This document shows positions 1 to 8,214 of a stretch of DNA of 64,000 nucleotides, piece by piece. The number at the start of each line of letters is the position of its first letter. The first letter of the stretch is position 1. Under the pieces are notes generated by a model, which did no database searches, was not told where the DNA came from, and saw nothing but the letters and a program-made list of their open reading frames with translations. The translations under genes were made by a program, and so were the position numbers. This DNA comes from [Mycobacterium] vasticus (GTDB taxonomy: Bacteria; Actinomycetota; Actinomycetes; Mycobacteriales; Mycobacteriaceae): NCBI RefSeq assembly GCF_020181595.1, contig NZ_CP084028.1:1453497-1517496 (forward strand), read 5' to 3'.

Positions 1-756
1 CCGCACCGCTTGACCGACCGCGATACCCACGCCCACCGGGCCGCCGGCCGCGTTGAAGCCGTAGTAGGTGTGCACCAGCATCACCGCGATCGACATGATG
101 ATCGCCTGCAGGAAGGACCACAGCAGGTCGGTCGGGATCAGGAAGGTGTCGAAGTAGTGGTCGTAGAGGCCCGGGGACTGCGAATTGATGAACACCGTGG
201 TGGACCGGGCCGCGAAGAACGCCGCCAGCACCGACAGTGAGTACAGCGGAATGATCGCGATCAGACCCGCCACCAACCGGGTGGACACCAAGTAGGACAC
301 CGCGTGCACCGCCATCGATTCGACGGCGTCGATCTCCTCGGCGACCCGCATGGCGCCGAGTTGCGCGGTGGTGCCGGCGCCGATGGTGGCGGCCAGGGCG
401 ATCCCGGCCACCACGGGCGCCACGATCCGCACGTTGAGGAAGGCCGACAGGAAGCCGGTCAGGGCCTCGATGCCGATGTTGCCCAGCGATGAGAAGCCCT
501 GCACCGCGATCACGCCGCCGGAGGCCAGGGTCAGGAAGGTGGCCACCCCGACCGTGCCGCCGATGATCGCCAGCGCACCGGTGCCCATGGTGATCTCGGC
601 GATCAGCCGGATCGTCTCCTTGCGGTACTTGGTCAGCGCGTTGGGGACAAAGCGGATCGATTCGGCGTAGAACAATGCCTGCTCGCCGAAGTTGTCGACA
701 GCCTTGGGCAGCCCGCGGAACATCCGCCGAAACCGCAGCGTGGCGTCATAACTCAT
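1..756 (-). CDS. yrbE4B: YrbE4B, Mce4 MlaE-type permease subunit (partial, 3' end off the window)
   Basis: This is one of the two integral-membrane permease subunits of the Mce4 importer, which takes up cholesterol and other sterols across the cell envelope. The visible 252 codons encode a MlaE-like polytopic protein with the typical AQLGAMRVAEEIDA motif, the cytoplasmic coupling helix contacting the MceG (Mkl) ATPase. The ATG (754-756) overlaps the yrbE4A stop by four bases (ATGA), so the two are translationally coupled. The M. tuberculosis protein is about 280 residues, so roughly 30 C-terminal residues and the mce4A-F genes should lie to the left. Assignment to Mce4 rather than another Mce system rests on the neighbours hsd4A, fdxD and chsE4-chsE5. 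Confidence 0.93.
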   Translation of the reverse strand, partial: MSYDATLRFRRMFRGLPKAVDNFGEQALFYAESIRFVPNALTKYRKETIRLIAEITMGTGALAIIGGTVGVATFLTLASGGVIAVQGFSSLGNIGIEALTGFLSAFLNVRIVAPVVAGIALAATIGAGTTAQLGAMRVAEEIDAVESMAVHAVSYLVSTRLVAGLIAIIPLYSLSVLAAFFAARSTTVFINSQSPGLYDHYFDTFLIPTDLLWSFLQAIIMSIAVMLVHTYYGFNAAGGPVGVGIAVGQAVR

Positions 757-1517
757 TTGACCAGCACCCGCACGCTGATCGCGGTCATGACGACGTTGAT
801 GACGAACAGGCAGATGAAGGCGTAGACGACGGTCTCGTTGACCGCGTTGCCGACCCCCTGCGGTCCGCCCTTGGCGGTCAACCCGCGGTAGCACCCGATG
901 AGTCCGGCGGCTGTGCCGAACAGCAGCGCCTTGATCTCGGCCATGACCAATTCCCCGAGGCCGGTCAGCACGGTCAGCCCGTTGATGAACGCGCCCGGAT
1001 TCACGCCCTGCAGGAAGACGGAGAACACGTATCCGCCGGTAATGCCGATCGCGCACACCAGCCCGTTGAGCAGCAGCGCGACGAACGTCGACGCCAGCGC
1101 CCGCGGCACCACCAGCCGCTGGATCGGGTCGATGCCGAGCACGCGCATCGCATCGATCTCTTCGCGGATGGTGCGGGCGCCCAGGTCGGCACAGATGGCG
1201 GTGGCGCCGGCGCCGGCCACCACCAGCACGGTGACGACCGGACCCAGCTGGGTGATGGTGCCGAACGCGGTCCCGGCGCCGGACAGGTCGGCGGCACCGA
1301 TCTCGCGCAGCAGGATGTTCAAGGTGAACGCCACCAGCACGGTGAACGGGATGGCAACCAGCAGGGTGGGCACCAGCGAGACCCGGGCGATCATCCAGGT
1401 CTGGTCGAGGAACTCGCGGTACTGGAACGGCCGGCGGAACATCGCCCGGAAAGTGTCCAGTGACATCTCGACGAAGCCACCCACGGCCCGGGCCGGAACC
1501 GTGAGCTGTTCGATCAA
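753..1517 (-). CDS. yrbE4A: YrbE4A, Mce4 MlaE-type permease subunit
   Basis: This is the first gene of the mce4 sterol-import operon and encodes the partner permease of YrbE4B. It reads IEQLTVPARAVGGFVEMS at the N terminus and carries the ADLGARTIREEIDAMRVLG coupling-helix motif, with about five to six membrane segments. I chose the TTG at 1515-1517 rather than the upstream in-frame ATG at 1565. It gives 254 residues, the length of the M. tuberculosis protein, and it is preceded by GGAAGG about eight bases upstream. The extra 16 residues of the longer frame do not look family-like. Two KstR-type operators lie between this gene and hsd4A, consistent with known KstR repression of mce4 relieved by cholesterol-derived CoA esters. 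Confidence 0.93.
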   Translation of the reverse strand: MIEQLTVPARAVGGFVEMSLDTFRAMFRRPFQYREFLDQTWMIARVSLVPTLLVAIPFTVLVAFTLNILLREIGAADLSGAGTAFGTITQLGPVVTVLVVAGAGATAICADLGARTIREEIDAMRVLGIDPIQRLVVPRALASTFVALLLNGLVCAIGITGGYVFSVFLQGVNPGAFINGLTVLTGLGELVMAEIKALLFGTAAGLIGCYRGLTAKGGPQGVGNAVNETVVYAFICLFVINVVMTAISVRVLVK

Positions 1518-1645
1518 GGCACGTCCTTCCCTCAGGTCGGGCATCCAGGCAGCCGCTGGTCGCAAAACTGTATCCGGCCACAGCGTTCGTGGGGCGTCGT
1601 TCGCGCGATTCAGACGCCGCCTCGCGTGAGCCGGATCATACTAAC

Positions 1646-1659
1646 TAGAACATGTTCGC
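1646..1659. promoter_or_regulatory. KstR-type operator upstream of mce4
   Basis: The sequence TAGAACATGTTCGC fits the KstR consensus TnnAACnnGTTnnA except for the last base, and its core GAACATGTTC is a perfect palindrome. It lies about 130 bp upstream of the yrbE4A start. KstR control of mce4 is established in mycobacteria; occupancy here is inferred. A weaker look-alike (AAGGACACGTTTCA, two mismatches) follows exactly 21 bp downstream at 1667-1680. Confidence 0.72.
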
Positions 1660-1733
1660 AGTGTCAAAGGACACGTTTCACGGAAATTGACGCTTATTTT
1701 TCCTGGTCAGGCCAATTGTGACCCAGGCCTCGC

Positions 1734-1747
1734 TGAAACGTGTTCTA
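1734..1747. promoter_or_regulatory. KstR-type operator overlapping the hsd4A stop codon
   Basis: TGAAACGTGTTCTA is an exact match to TnnAACnnGTTnnA. Its last three bases (1745-1747) are the TAG stop codon of hsd4A on the minus strand, so the operator sits inside the 3' end of the upstream gene. It is about 217 bp upstream of the yrbE4A start. It may act together with the 1646 site on the mce4 promoter. Confidence 0.65.
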
Positions 1748-2662
1748 ATCGGTGTCCATCAGCTCCGAGGCGGAGAAGGTCCGCTTCGGATCGCGGCCGG
1801 AGAAGTAACTCGCCAGGGTGTCGGACAAGCCGGCCGGGTCCCATGCCTGCCCGTCGGCGCTGAACCTGGTTTCGACCGTTGGCGCGGCCATCAGCGTCAC
1901 CTCAGGTCCGTAGACCACGAAGACCTGTCCACTGACCGAGACAGACGCCGGCGCCGCCAGGAACCGGACCAGGGTCACCACATGCTCGGGCGACAGCGGG
2001 TCGACCTCGCCTTCGCCGACCTTCGCCTCGCCGAACACGCCGGCGGTCATCGCGGTGCGGGCCCGCGGGCAGATCGCGTTGGCCGTGACGCCGTAGCGAC
2101 TCAGCGCCCGGCTCGCCGACAGCGTCAGTGCGGTGATGCCCGCCTTGGCCGCGCCGTAGTTGGCCTGCCCCACCGGGCCCATCAGGCCGGCCTCCGAGGA
2201 GGTGTTGATGATCCGGCCATAAACAGTCCCGCCGGTTCCCTCTGCTTCTTTGGCCTTCTGCCTGAAGTAGGCGGCGGCATTGCGGGTCAGCAGGAAGTGT
2301 CCGCGCAGGTGCACCGCTATCACGGCGTCGAAGTCCTCGTCGGACATGTTGAACAGCATCCGGTCCCGGGTGATGCCGGCGTTGTTGACGACGATGTTCA
2401 ACCCGCCCAGACCGTCGGCCGTGCTGACCAGGTCGTCGGCGGTGGACCGCTGGCTGATGTCACCCGCGACCGGCACGCCCTTACCGCCGGCCGCGGCGAT
2501 CTCGTCGATCACGTCGGAGGACTCCAGCGCCGGCGCGATGTCGTTGACCACGACCGTCGCCCCGGAGCGGGCCAGCCCGATCGCCTCTGCCCGGCCCAAC
2601 CCGGCGGCCGCGCCGGTGACCACCGCGACCTTTCCGGACAGATCGATCGAGTTGTCAGTCAT
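1745..2662 (-). CDS. hsd4A: Hsd4A, steroid 17beta-hydroxysteroid / beta-hydroxyacyl-CoA dehydrogenase (SDR)
   Basis: This is a 305-residue short-chain dehydrogenase of the Hsd4A/Rv3502c type. The family oxidises 17beta-hydroxysteroids and also the 22-hydroxyacyl-CoA intermediate during cholesterol side-chain beta-oxidation. The nucleotide-binding TGAAAGLGRAE motif is near residue 17, NNAG near 90, and a catalytic Ser plus YGAAK lies in the middle. A C-terminal extension of about 60 residues beyond a minimal SDR is typical of this subfamily. It is the second gene of the leftward fdxD-hsd4A unit, 46 bp behind fdxD, and is followed by the mce4 operon. KstR control through the shared divergent promoter at 2992 is likely. 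Confidence 0.87.
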   Translation of the reverse strand: MTDNSIDLSGKVAVVTGAAAGLGRAEAIGLARSGATVVVNDIAPALESSDVIDEIAAAGGKGVPVAGDISQRSTADDLVSTADGLGGLNIVVNNAGITRDRMLFNMSDEDFDAVIAVHLRGHFLLTRNAAAYFRQKAKEAEGTGGTVYGRIINTSSEAGLMGPVGQANYGAAKAGITALTLSASRALSRYGVTANAICPRARTAMTAGVFGEAKVGEGEVDPLSPEHVVTLVRFLAAPASVSVSGQVFVVYGPEVTLMAAPTVETRFSADGQAWDPAGLSDTLASYFSGRDPKRTFSASELMDTD

Positions 2663-2708
2663 CTACAGCGCTCCTTCATGAATACCTCTAGTTGTTGCCC
2701 GTGGCAGG

Positions 2709-2903
2709 CTAGTCGTCGACGCGGCGCAGCGCCGCCCGCGGGCATTCCGCGATGGCCTGCTCGGCGTGTGCTACGCGGTCGGCGGGCACCGGTGCGATCT
2801 TGACGACGGCCTGCTCATCGTCGTTCAGTTCGAACAGGTCGGGGTCGATTCCGACGCAAATCGCGTTGCCTTCGCAGCGATCCAGATCCACCTCAACTCG
2901 CAT
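2709..2903 (-). CDS. fdxD: FdxD, small 3Fe-4S-type ferredoxin
   Basis: This is a 64-residue soluble ferredoxin matching M. tuberculosis FdxD (Rv3503c). The cluster ligands visible are the Cys residues of CEGNAIC near residues 9-15 and the late ECP motif. The spacing lacks the fourth Cys of 4Fe-4S ferredoxins, as in 3Fe-4S P450-partner ferredoxins. The start at 2903 was chosen over the upstream ATG at 2960 because it matches the family length and has GGGAG about six bases upstream. It faces chsE4 across a KstR operator. It probably supplies electrons to sterol-oxidising cytochromes P450 or another oxidoreductase of this pathway; the partner is not encoded in the window. Confidence 0.9.
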   Translation of the reverse strand: MRVEVDLDRCEGNAICVGIDPDLFELNDDEQAVVKIAPVPADRVAHAEQAIAECPRAALRRVDD

Positions 2904-2991
2904 CACAATCTCCCTTAGATAATCGGCTGTTTCCACCCTACGATCCAACAGCTCGCGCACGCGACGGACTAGGGCTGTTGGACCCCGAGAC

Positions 2992-3005
2992 TAGAACGTG
3001 TTACA
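2992..3005. promoter_or_regulatory. KstR operator in the fdxD/chsE4 divergent promoter
   Basis: TAGAACGTGTTACA matches TnnAACnnGTTnnA at every fixed position. It lies 89 bp from the fdxD start and 40 bp from the chsE4 start, so one site can repress both directions. This matches the established KstR site between Rv3503c and Rv3504. Confidence 0.85.
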
Positions 3006-3044
3006 ACGAGCTGTCGCACAGAATCCTATCCGAAGGACGATCCG

Positions 3045-4223
3045 ATGCAGATCAGTTACACGCCCGCCCAAGAAGAGCTGCGGGCCGAACTGCGGTCCTA
3101 TTTCACCACCCTGATGACGCCGGAGCGTCGTGAGGCACTGAGCTCCACGCAGGGCGAGTACGGCACCGGCAACGTCTACCGCGACACCGTCGCCCAGATG
3201 GGCAAGGACGGCTGGCTGACGCTGAGCTGGCCGAAGGAGTACGGCGGCCAGGCGCGTTCCACCATGGAGCAGCTGATCTTCACCGACGAGGCCGCCATCG
3301 CCGGCGCCCCGGTGCCGTTCCTGACCATCAACAGTGTGGCTCCGACGATCATGGCGTTCGGCACCGAGGAGCAGAAGAAGTTCTTCCTGCCCAAGATCGC
3401 CGCCGGCGAACTGCACTTCGCGATCGGTTACTCCGAGCCGGGCGCCGGGACCGACCTGGCCTCACTGCGCACCACCGCGGTGCGCGACGGCGATGACTAC
3501 GTGATCAACGGCCAGAAGATGTGGACGTCGCTGATCGCCTACGCCGACTACGTGTGGCTGGCCGCGCGGACCAACCCGGAGGCCAAGAAGCACCGCGGCA
3601 TCTCGATGCTGATCGTCCCCACCACCGCCGAAGGCTTCTCCTGGACGCCGGTGCACACCATGGCCGGGCCCGACACCAGCGCCACCTACTATCAGGACGT
3701 CCGGGTACCGGTGAGCAGCCTGGTCGGCGAGGAGAACGCGGGCTGGAAGCTGGTGACCAACCAGCTCAACCACGAGCGGGTCGCCCTGGTCTCGGCGCAG
3801 CCGATCTTCCTCGCCCTCGGCGAGGTGCGCGAGTGGGCGCAGAACACCAAGGACGCGCACGGCAACCGGATCATCGACTCGCAGTGGGTGCAGCTCAACC
3901 TGGCCCGGGTGCACGCCAAGGCCGAGGTGCTCAAGCTGATCAACTGGGAGTTGGCCTCAGCCACCGACGCCGCGCCGTCCCCGGCGGACGCGTCGGCGGC
4001 CAAGGTGTTCGGCACCGAACTGGCCACCGAGGCCTACCGGCTGCTGATGGAGGTGCTGGGCACCGCGGCCACCGTGCGCCAGGACTCCCCCGGCGCGCTG
4101 CTGCGCGGCCGCGTCGAGCGCATGCACCGGGCGTGTCTGATCCTGACCTTCGGCGGCGGCACCAACGAGGTGCAGCGCGACATCATCGGCATGGTCGCTC
4201 TCGGCCTGCCCCGCAATCGCTGA
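3045..4223 (+). CDS. chsE4: ChsE4 (FadE26), alpha subunit of steroid-CoA dehydrogenase
   Basis: This is an acyl-CoA dehydrogenase family protein of 392 residues that pairs with the next gene product. In M. tuberculosis ChsE4-ChsE5 form an alpha2beta2 enzyme that desaturates CoA esters of the cholesterol side chain using FAD. The sequence has the flavin-domain GYSEPGAGTDL and GQKMWTS motifs in the middle and the C-terminal FGGGTNEVQRDIIG motif. AAGGA seven bases before the ATG supports the start. It is the first gene rightward from a KstR operator and is followed after 32 bp by chsE5. The heteromeric two-gene arrangement, rather than a single fadE, is characteristic of steroid-specific dehydrogenases. 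Confidence 0.92.
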   Translation: MQISYTPAQEELRAELRSYFTTLMTPERREALSSTQGEYGTGNVYRDTVAQMGKDGWLTLSWPKEYGGQARSTMEQLIFTDEAAIAGAPVPFLTINSVAPTIMAFGTEEQKKFFLPKIAAGELHFAIGYSEPGAGTDLASLRTTAVRDGDDYVINGQKMWTSLIAYADYVWLAARTNPEAKKHRGISMLIVPTTAEGFSWTPVHTMAGPDTSATYYQDVRVPVSSLVGEENAGWKLVTNQLNHERVALVSAQPIFLALGEVREWAQNTKDAHGNRIIDSQWVQLNLARVHAKAEVLKLINWELASATDAAPSPADASAAKVFGTELATEAYRLLMEVLGTAATVRQDSPGALLRGRVERMHRACLILTFGGGTNEVQRDIIGMVALGLPRNR

Positions 4224-4255
4224 TCTGACCATCCCATCTGGAGGGCGTAAAACTC

Positions 4256-5353
4256 ATGGACTTCACCACCACCGAAGCAGCCCAAGACCTTTCGGGCCTG
4301 GTCGGGACCATCGTCGACGCGGTCTGCACCCCCGAACGCCAGCGCGAGCTGGACGGGCTCGAGCAGCGTTTCGACACCGACCTGTGGCGCAAGCTCGTCG
4401 ACGCCGACGTCGTGTCCAGTGCGGCCGCTGAGTCACTCGGCGGCGGCGGATTCGGCGTGCTGGAGCAGGCGGCCATCCTGACCGCCCTGGGCCGCCAGTT
4501 GGCAGCGGTGCCCTACCTGGACTCGGTGGTACTGGGCTCCGGCGCGCTGGCGAAGTTCGGCTCCGCCGAGCTTCAGGCGGCCTGGGGAGCTCAGGCGGTG
4601 GCCGGCGAGAAGATCCTGACCGCAGCCCTCGACGGTGACATGGGCGAGGGTCCGGTGCGGGCCGCGCCGTCCGGTGCGGGCTTCCGGCTGACCGGCAGCC
4701 GCACCCAGGTCGGATTCGCTCCGGCCGCCGACGCCTTCCTGGTGCCGGCCGAAACCGACTCCGGCACCAGCGTTTTCCTGGTGGCCGCCACCGATCCCGG
4801 CGTGACCGTGACCCCGCTGCAGACCACCGGCCTGGGCAGTGTCGGGCACTTGGAGTTGTCCGGGGTCGAGCTGGAGGCCGGCCGGCTGGTCGGCGGTGCC
4901 GAGGTGCTGGACTACCTGACCACGCTCAATGCCCTGGGGCGCAGCGCCTACCAGTTGGGTGTGCTGGAGCGCGGCCTGATGCTGACGGCCGAATACGCCC
5001 GCGAGCGCGAGCAGTTCGACAAGCCGATCGGCAGCTTCCAGGCTGTGTCGCAGCGACTGGCCGACGGCTACATCGACGTCAAGGCGTTGCGGCTCACCCT
5101 GACCCAGGCGGCCTGGCGGGTCGGCGAAGGCCTCCCGGCCGCCACCGACGTGGCCACCACCGCGTTCTGGGCCGCCGAGGCCGGGCACCGGGTGGCGCAC
5201 AGCATCGTGCACATCCACGGCGGCGTCGGCATCGACATCGACCACCCGATCCACCGCTACTTCCTGGCCGCCAAGCAGACCGAGTTCGCGGTCGGTGGGG
5301 CCACCGGGGCGCTGCTGGCGATCGGCCGACAGCTGGCCGAGACCCCGGCCTGA
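4256..5353 (+). CDS. chsE5: ChsE5 (FadE27), beta subunit of steroid-CoA dehydrogenase
   Basis: This is the second acyl-CoA dehydrogenase-fold subunit, 365 residues, shorter and more diverged than ChsE4. Visible motifs include RGLMLTAEYAREREQFDKPIG in the C-terminal helical domain and HIHGGVGIDIDHP near the end. The FAD-binding middle region is weak, as expected for a partner that completes shared active sites. TGGAGGG about ten bases upstream supports the ATG. In M. tuberculosis fadD17 follows directly on this strand. Here chsE5 is the end of the unit and converges on an SDR gene, with fadD17 placed in the opposite operon. Confidence 0.9.
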   Translation: MDFTTTEAAQDLSGLVGTIVDAVCTPERQRELDGLEQRFDTDLWRKLVDADVVSSAAAESLGGGGFGVLEQAAILTALGRQLAAVPYLDSVVLGSGALAKFGSAELQAAWGAQAVAGEKILTAALDGDMGEGPVRAAPSGAGFRLTGSRTQVGFAPAADAFLVPAETDSGTSVFLVAATDPGVTVTPLQTTGLGSVGHLELSGVELEAGRLVGGAEVLDYLTTLNALGRSAYQLGVLERGLMLTAEYAREREQFDKPIGSFQAVSQRLADGYIDVKALRLTLTQAAWRVGEGLPAATDVATTAFWAAEAGHRVAHSIVHIHGGVGIDIDHPIHRYFLAAKQTEFAVGGATGALLAIGRQLAETPA

Positions 5354-5364
5354 GCGGCCCGCGC

Positions 5365-6156
5365 TCACAGGTCGGGTAGCGGCAACTCCATGTTGGGGAA
5401 GGTCAGGCCGCCGTCGACCTCGAGGATCTTGCCGGTCATATAAGCCCCAGCCGGTGAGGCCAGATACACAGCCGCCGCGGCGATCTCGGCCGGGTCACCG
5501 AGCCGACGCAGCGGAGTGACCCTCTCCATCGCCGTTCGCAACTCATCGTTGGCGGCCACGACGTCCAGCGACGAGGTGAGGATCGCACCCGGAGCGATCC
5601 CGTTGACCCGGATCCGCGGGCACAGGTCCGCCGCAGCCAGGCGGGTGTAGTGCGCCAAAGCGCCTTTGGCGGTGCCGTAGGCGATGAAGCCCCGGCCGGC
5701 CATCCGCCCGACCGCCGAGGTGATGTTGATGATCGCACCGCCGCCGGAGTGCGCGAGCATCAACGGGACCGCGGCGCTCGTCAGCGCATGGGCGGTACCG
5801 ATGTTGAAGACGAACGCACCGATCAGGTTGGCAGTCGACGTATTCAGCAGAGCGTCGGGTACGGTCCCACCGACGTTGTTGACCGCGATGTCGAGTCTGC
5901 CGAATTCGGCTACCGCGGTAGCAGCGAGTTCGGCAACGGTTTCCGGGTCAGAGAGGTCGGCCTCGACCACATGGGCGTGCCGCCCGGTGGCGCGGACCTG
6001 CTCGGCAACCGACTCCAGTTGCCCTCGGGTGCGGGCTGCGATGACGACGTCCGCCCCGGCCTGCGCGAACGCCAGCGCGATCGCCGCGCCGATCCCGCGG
6101 CCGGCACCGGTGATCACCGCGACCTTGCCGTCGAGGCGAAAGCTGTCCAAGATCAT
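5365..6156 (-). CDS. SDR-family oxidoreductase, likely steroid or acyl-CoA substrate
   Basis: This is a classical 263-residue short-chain dehydrogenase with [12 protein letters not shown] near residue 15, NNVGG (NNAG equivalent) near 90, a catalytic Ser in ITSAVG and YGTAK, and the C-terminal DGGLTFP. It is the last gene of the leftward fadD17 operon. Its ATG at 6154-6156 overlaps the stop of the Old Yellow Enzyme gene by four bases. The start is taken there, not at the 126-base longer frame, because the N terminus [19 protein letters not shown] is typical. The neighbourhood suggests oxidation or reduction of a steroid hydroxyl or a 3-hydroxyacyl-CoA. The exact substrate cannot be read from sequence. 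Confidence 0.8.
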   Translation of the reverse strand: MILDSFRLDGKVAVITGAGRGIGAAIALAFAQAGADVVIAARTRGQLESVAEQVRATGRHAHVVEADLSDPETVAELAATAVAEFGRLDIAVNNVGGTVPDALLNTSTANLIGAFVFNIGTAHALTSAAVPLMLAHSGGGAIINITSAVGRMAGRGFIAYGTAKGALAHYTRLAAADLCPRIRVNGIAPGAILTSSLDVVAANDELRTAMERVTPLRRLGDPAEIAAAAVYLASPAGAYMTGKILEVDGGLTFPNMELPLPDL

Positions 6157-7466
6157 TTGACTCCCTTGCCCTGCTCGGCGGCGAATTCTGCGGTCGCCGG
6201 TTTCCGGTATCGCTGGCCGGGGTCCAGTACGCAGTGGGTCCGCCCGAACACGGTCACCATGCACTTGTTGCAGTGGTTGCACCGGCTCTGCACCGTCGGG
6301 TCATCCATCATGCGGGTAGGCAGATCGGGTTCGCGCAGCAGCGCCCGGGCCATCGCGACGAACTCGAAACCCTCCCGCATCCCGGTGACCAGGTGCTCGT
6401 GATTGGTGATGCCCCCCAGCAGAATCAATTTGGTGTTTCGCATCAGCGGCACGAATTGGCGGGCCGATTCGAGCATGTACAGATCCCGGTAGGGGTACTG
6501 GCCCATCATCTGCTTGCCGAACATCCGCACCCCGGCCTTCAGCGGCTGTGGCATCACCGCGGCGAACTCATCGACCGGCACATCGCCGCGGAACAGATAC
6601 ATCTGCCGCGAAACCGATGAGCCCTGGGTGAGTTCGATGGCGTCGAGATTCGCGTCTTGATCCAGCAGTTGCGCGGTGCGCAGCGATTCGGTCAGCCAGA
6701 TGCTGCCGTGGATGCCGTCGTCCATGCTGATCTTGGCGATCACCGCGATCTTGTCGCCGACGGTTTCACGGACCCGCTGAGCGACCTCACGGACGAACCG
6801 GCTGCGATTGTCGATACTGCCGCCGTAGGAGTCCTTGCGCCGGTTGAGTTTCGGACTCAGAAAGGAGCTGGGCAGGTAGAGGTGGCCGAAATGCAGTTCG
6901 ACCGCGTCGAAGCCGGATTGCACGGCGACGTCGGCCGCTTCGCCGAACTGGTCGACGACCCGGGCGATCTCATCGGTGGTGATTCCCCGGCAGTACTGCA
7001 GGCTCGACGGATTGAAAAACCTGCTCGGCGCCATCGGGGTGGTGCCGGTGAACTTCTTGGATGCCACCACCCCGGCGTGGCCCAACTGGGCGGAGGCCGC
7101 GGCGCCTCCGGAGTGCATGCTGTCGGTGAACTTGCGCAATCCCGGTATTGCCTTGGGGCTCATCAGGATCTGACCCGGAGCGCTGGCGCCCTCCGGCGCG
7201 ACACAGCAGTAGGCCAGCGTCGTCATACCCACTCCGCCGTCGACATAGCGGCGGTGAAACTCGATGAGTTCGTCGGTGACAAGGCCTTTCGGCGAGCGGC
7301 CTTCGGAGGTGGCCGCTTTGATGATCCGATTCCGCAGCCGCACCGGACCGAGACTGGCCGGTGTGAACGGGTCAGGAATTGCGTTGATCGCCATGGCGGT
7401 GAGTGTGCGGGCCTGGCCGACCGGGGAGCAATCGCCGATACCGGTCAGTGAGATGGGCGCACGCAT
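6153..7466 (-). CDS. Old Yellow Enzyme-like NADH:flavin oxidoreductase with Fe-S cysteines
   Basis: This is a single TIM-barrel FMN oxidoreductase of about 437 residues in the OYE/2,4-dienoyl-CoA reductase family, reducing activated C=C bonds. Motifs include [15 protein letters not shown] near the N terminus, the [14 protein letters not shown] segment, and a C-terminal CNHCNKC followed by a fourth Cys in THCVLDP. These match the 4Fe-4S ligands of the DCR branch, but the C-terminal FAD/NADH domain of true dienoyl-CoA reductases is absent. It overlaps the upstream HSD stop by one base at 7466. An internal ATG at 7394 (MAINAIPDP) is an alternative start and would remove 24 poorly conserved residues. 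The context suggests reduction of a steroid enone. Confidence 0.82.
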   Translation of the reverse strand: MRAPISLTGIGDCSPVGQARTLTAMAINAIPDPFTPASLGPVRLRNRIIKAATSEGRSPKGLVTDELIEFHRRYVDGGVGMTTLAYCCVAPEGASAPGQILMSPKAIPGLRKFTDSMHSGGAAASAQLGHAGVVASKKFTGTTPMAPSRFFNPSSLQYCRGITTDEIARVVDQFGEAADVAVQSGFDAVELHFGHLYLPSSFLSPKLNRRKDSYGGSIDNRSRFVREVAQRVRETVGDKIAVIAKISMDDGIHGSIWLTESLRTAQLLDQDANLDAIELTQGSSVSRQMYLFRGDVPVDEFAAVMPQPLKAGVRMFGKQMMGQYPYRDLYMLESARQFVPLMRNTKLILLGGITNHEHLVTGMREGFEFVAMARALLREPDLPTRMMDDPTVQSRCNHCNKCMVTVFGRTHCVLDPGQRYRKPATAEFAAEQGKGVK

Positions 7467-8212
7467 CAGATGTTGTGCGGGACCCCGCTGATCAGCCCGC
7501 CGTCGACGACGAACTCGGCACCGGTGGCGTACGAGGAGTCGTCGCTGGCCAGGAAGCACACGAACTTCGACAGTTCCTCGGGTTCGGCAGGCCGGCCCAA
7601 CGGGATCGGCAGCAGATCTTCGGGGATCCCGTCGATCATCGGGGTGCGGACCATCCCGGGATGGATCGAGTTCACCCGCACGTTGTAGGGCGCGAGTTCC
7701 TGCGCCGCGGATTTGGTCAGACCGCGCACCCCGAATTTCGACGCGACGTAGCCGTGCGAGAACGCGCTGCCGCGCAGTCCTTCGATGGACGAGACGTTGA
7801 TGATGGATCCGCGCCGTCGGCTCACCATCGTCTCGGCCACGGCCTGGATGCCCAGGAACGTTCCGGTGAGGTTGATGTCGATGATCCGCTGCCAGGCCGA
7901 GAGCTCATAGGTCTGCAGCGGCCCGCCGTTGACGATGCCCGCATTGTTGACCAGCACATCCACCGAACCGAAATCGCCGACGGCGGTATCGACCGCCGTT
8001 CTCCAGTGCTCGGGCCGGGTGACGTCCAGATGCACGAAGCGCGCCGCGTCGCCGAGTTCTTCGGCGGTGGCCGCCCCGACGTCGTCGAGGACGTCACCCA
8101 ACACCACCGCGGCGCCTTCGGCGACCAACAGCCTGGCGTGCGCGGCACCCATCCCGCGGGCACCGCCGCTGATCATCGCGACCCGACCACTCAGCCGTGC
8201 TGTGTCGGGCAT
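7466..8212 (-). CDS. 3alpha(20beta)-hydroxysteroid dehydrogenase-like SDR
   Basis: This 248-residue SDR strongly resembles the M. tuberculosis Rv2002/FabG3 and Streptomyces 3alpha,20beta-HSD group. The evidence is SGGARGMGAAHA near residue 15, LDVTRPEHW near 60, NNAGIVNGG near 85, ISSIEGL-type catalytic Ser, YVASK, and SIHPGMVRTPM. These enzymes reduce or oxidise the 3- or 20-keto group of steroids with NADH. The start at 8212 has GGAGG upstream and lies two bases after the fadD17 stop, so the genes are co-transcribed. The longer frame upstream lies inside fadD17 and was rejected. Confidence 0.85.
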   Translation of the reverse strand: MPDTARLSGRVAMISGGARGMGAAHARLLVAEGAAVVLGDVLDDVGAATAEELGDAARFVHLDVTRPEHWRTAVDTAVGDFGSVDVLVNNAGIVNGGPLQTYELSAWQRIIDINLTGTFLGIQAVAETMVSRRRGSIINVSSIEGLRGSAFSHGYVASKFGVRGLTKSAAQELAPYNVRVNSIHPGMVRTPMIDGIPEDLLPIPLGRPAEPEELSKFVCFLASDDSSYATGAEFVVDGGLISGVPHNI

Positions 8213-8214
8213 GT

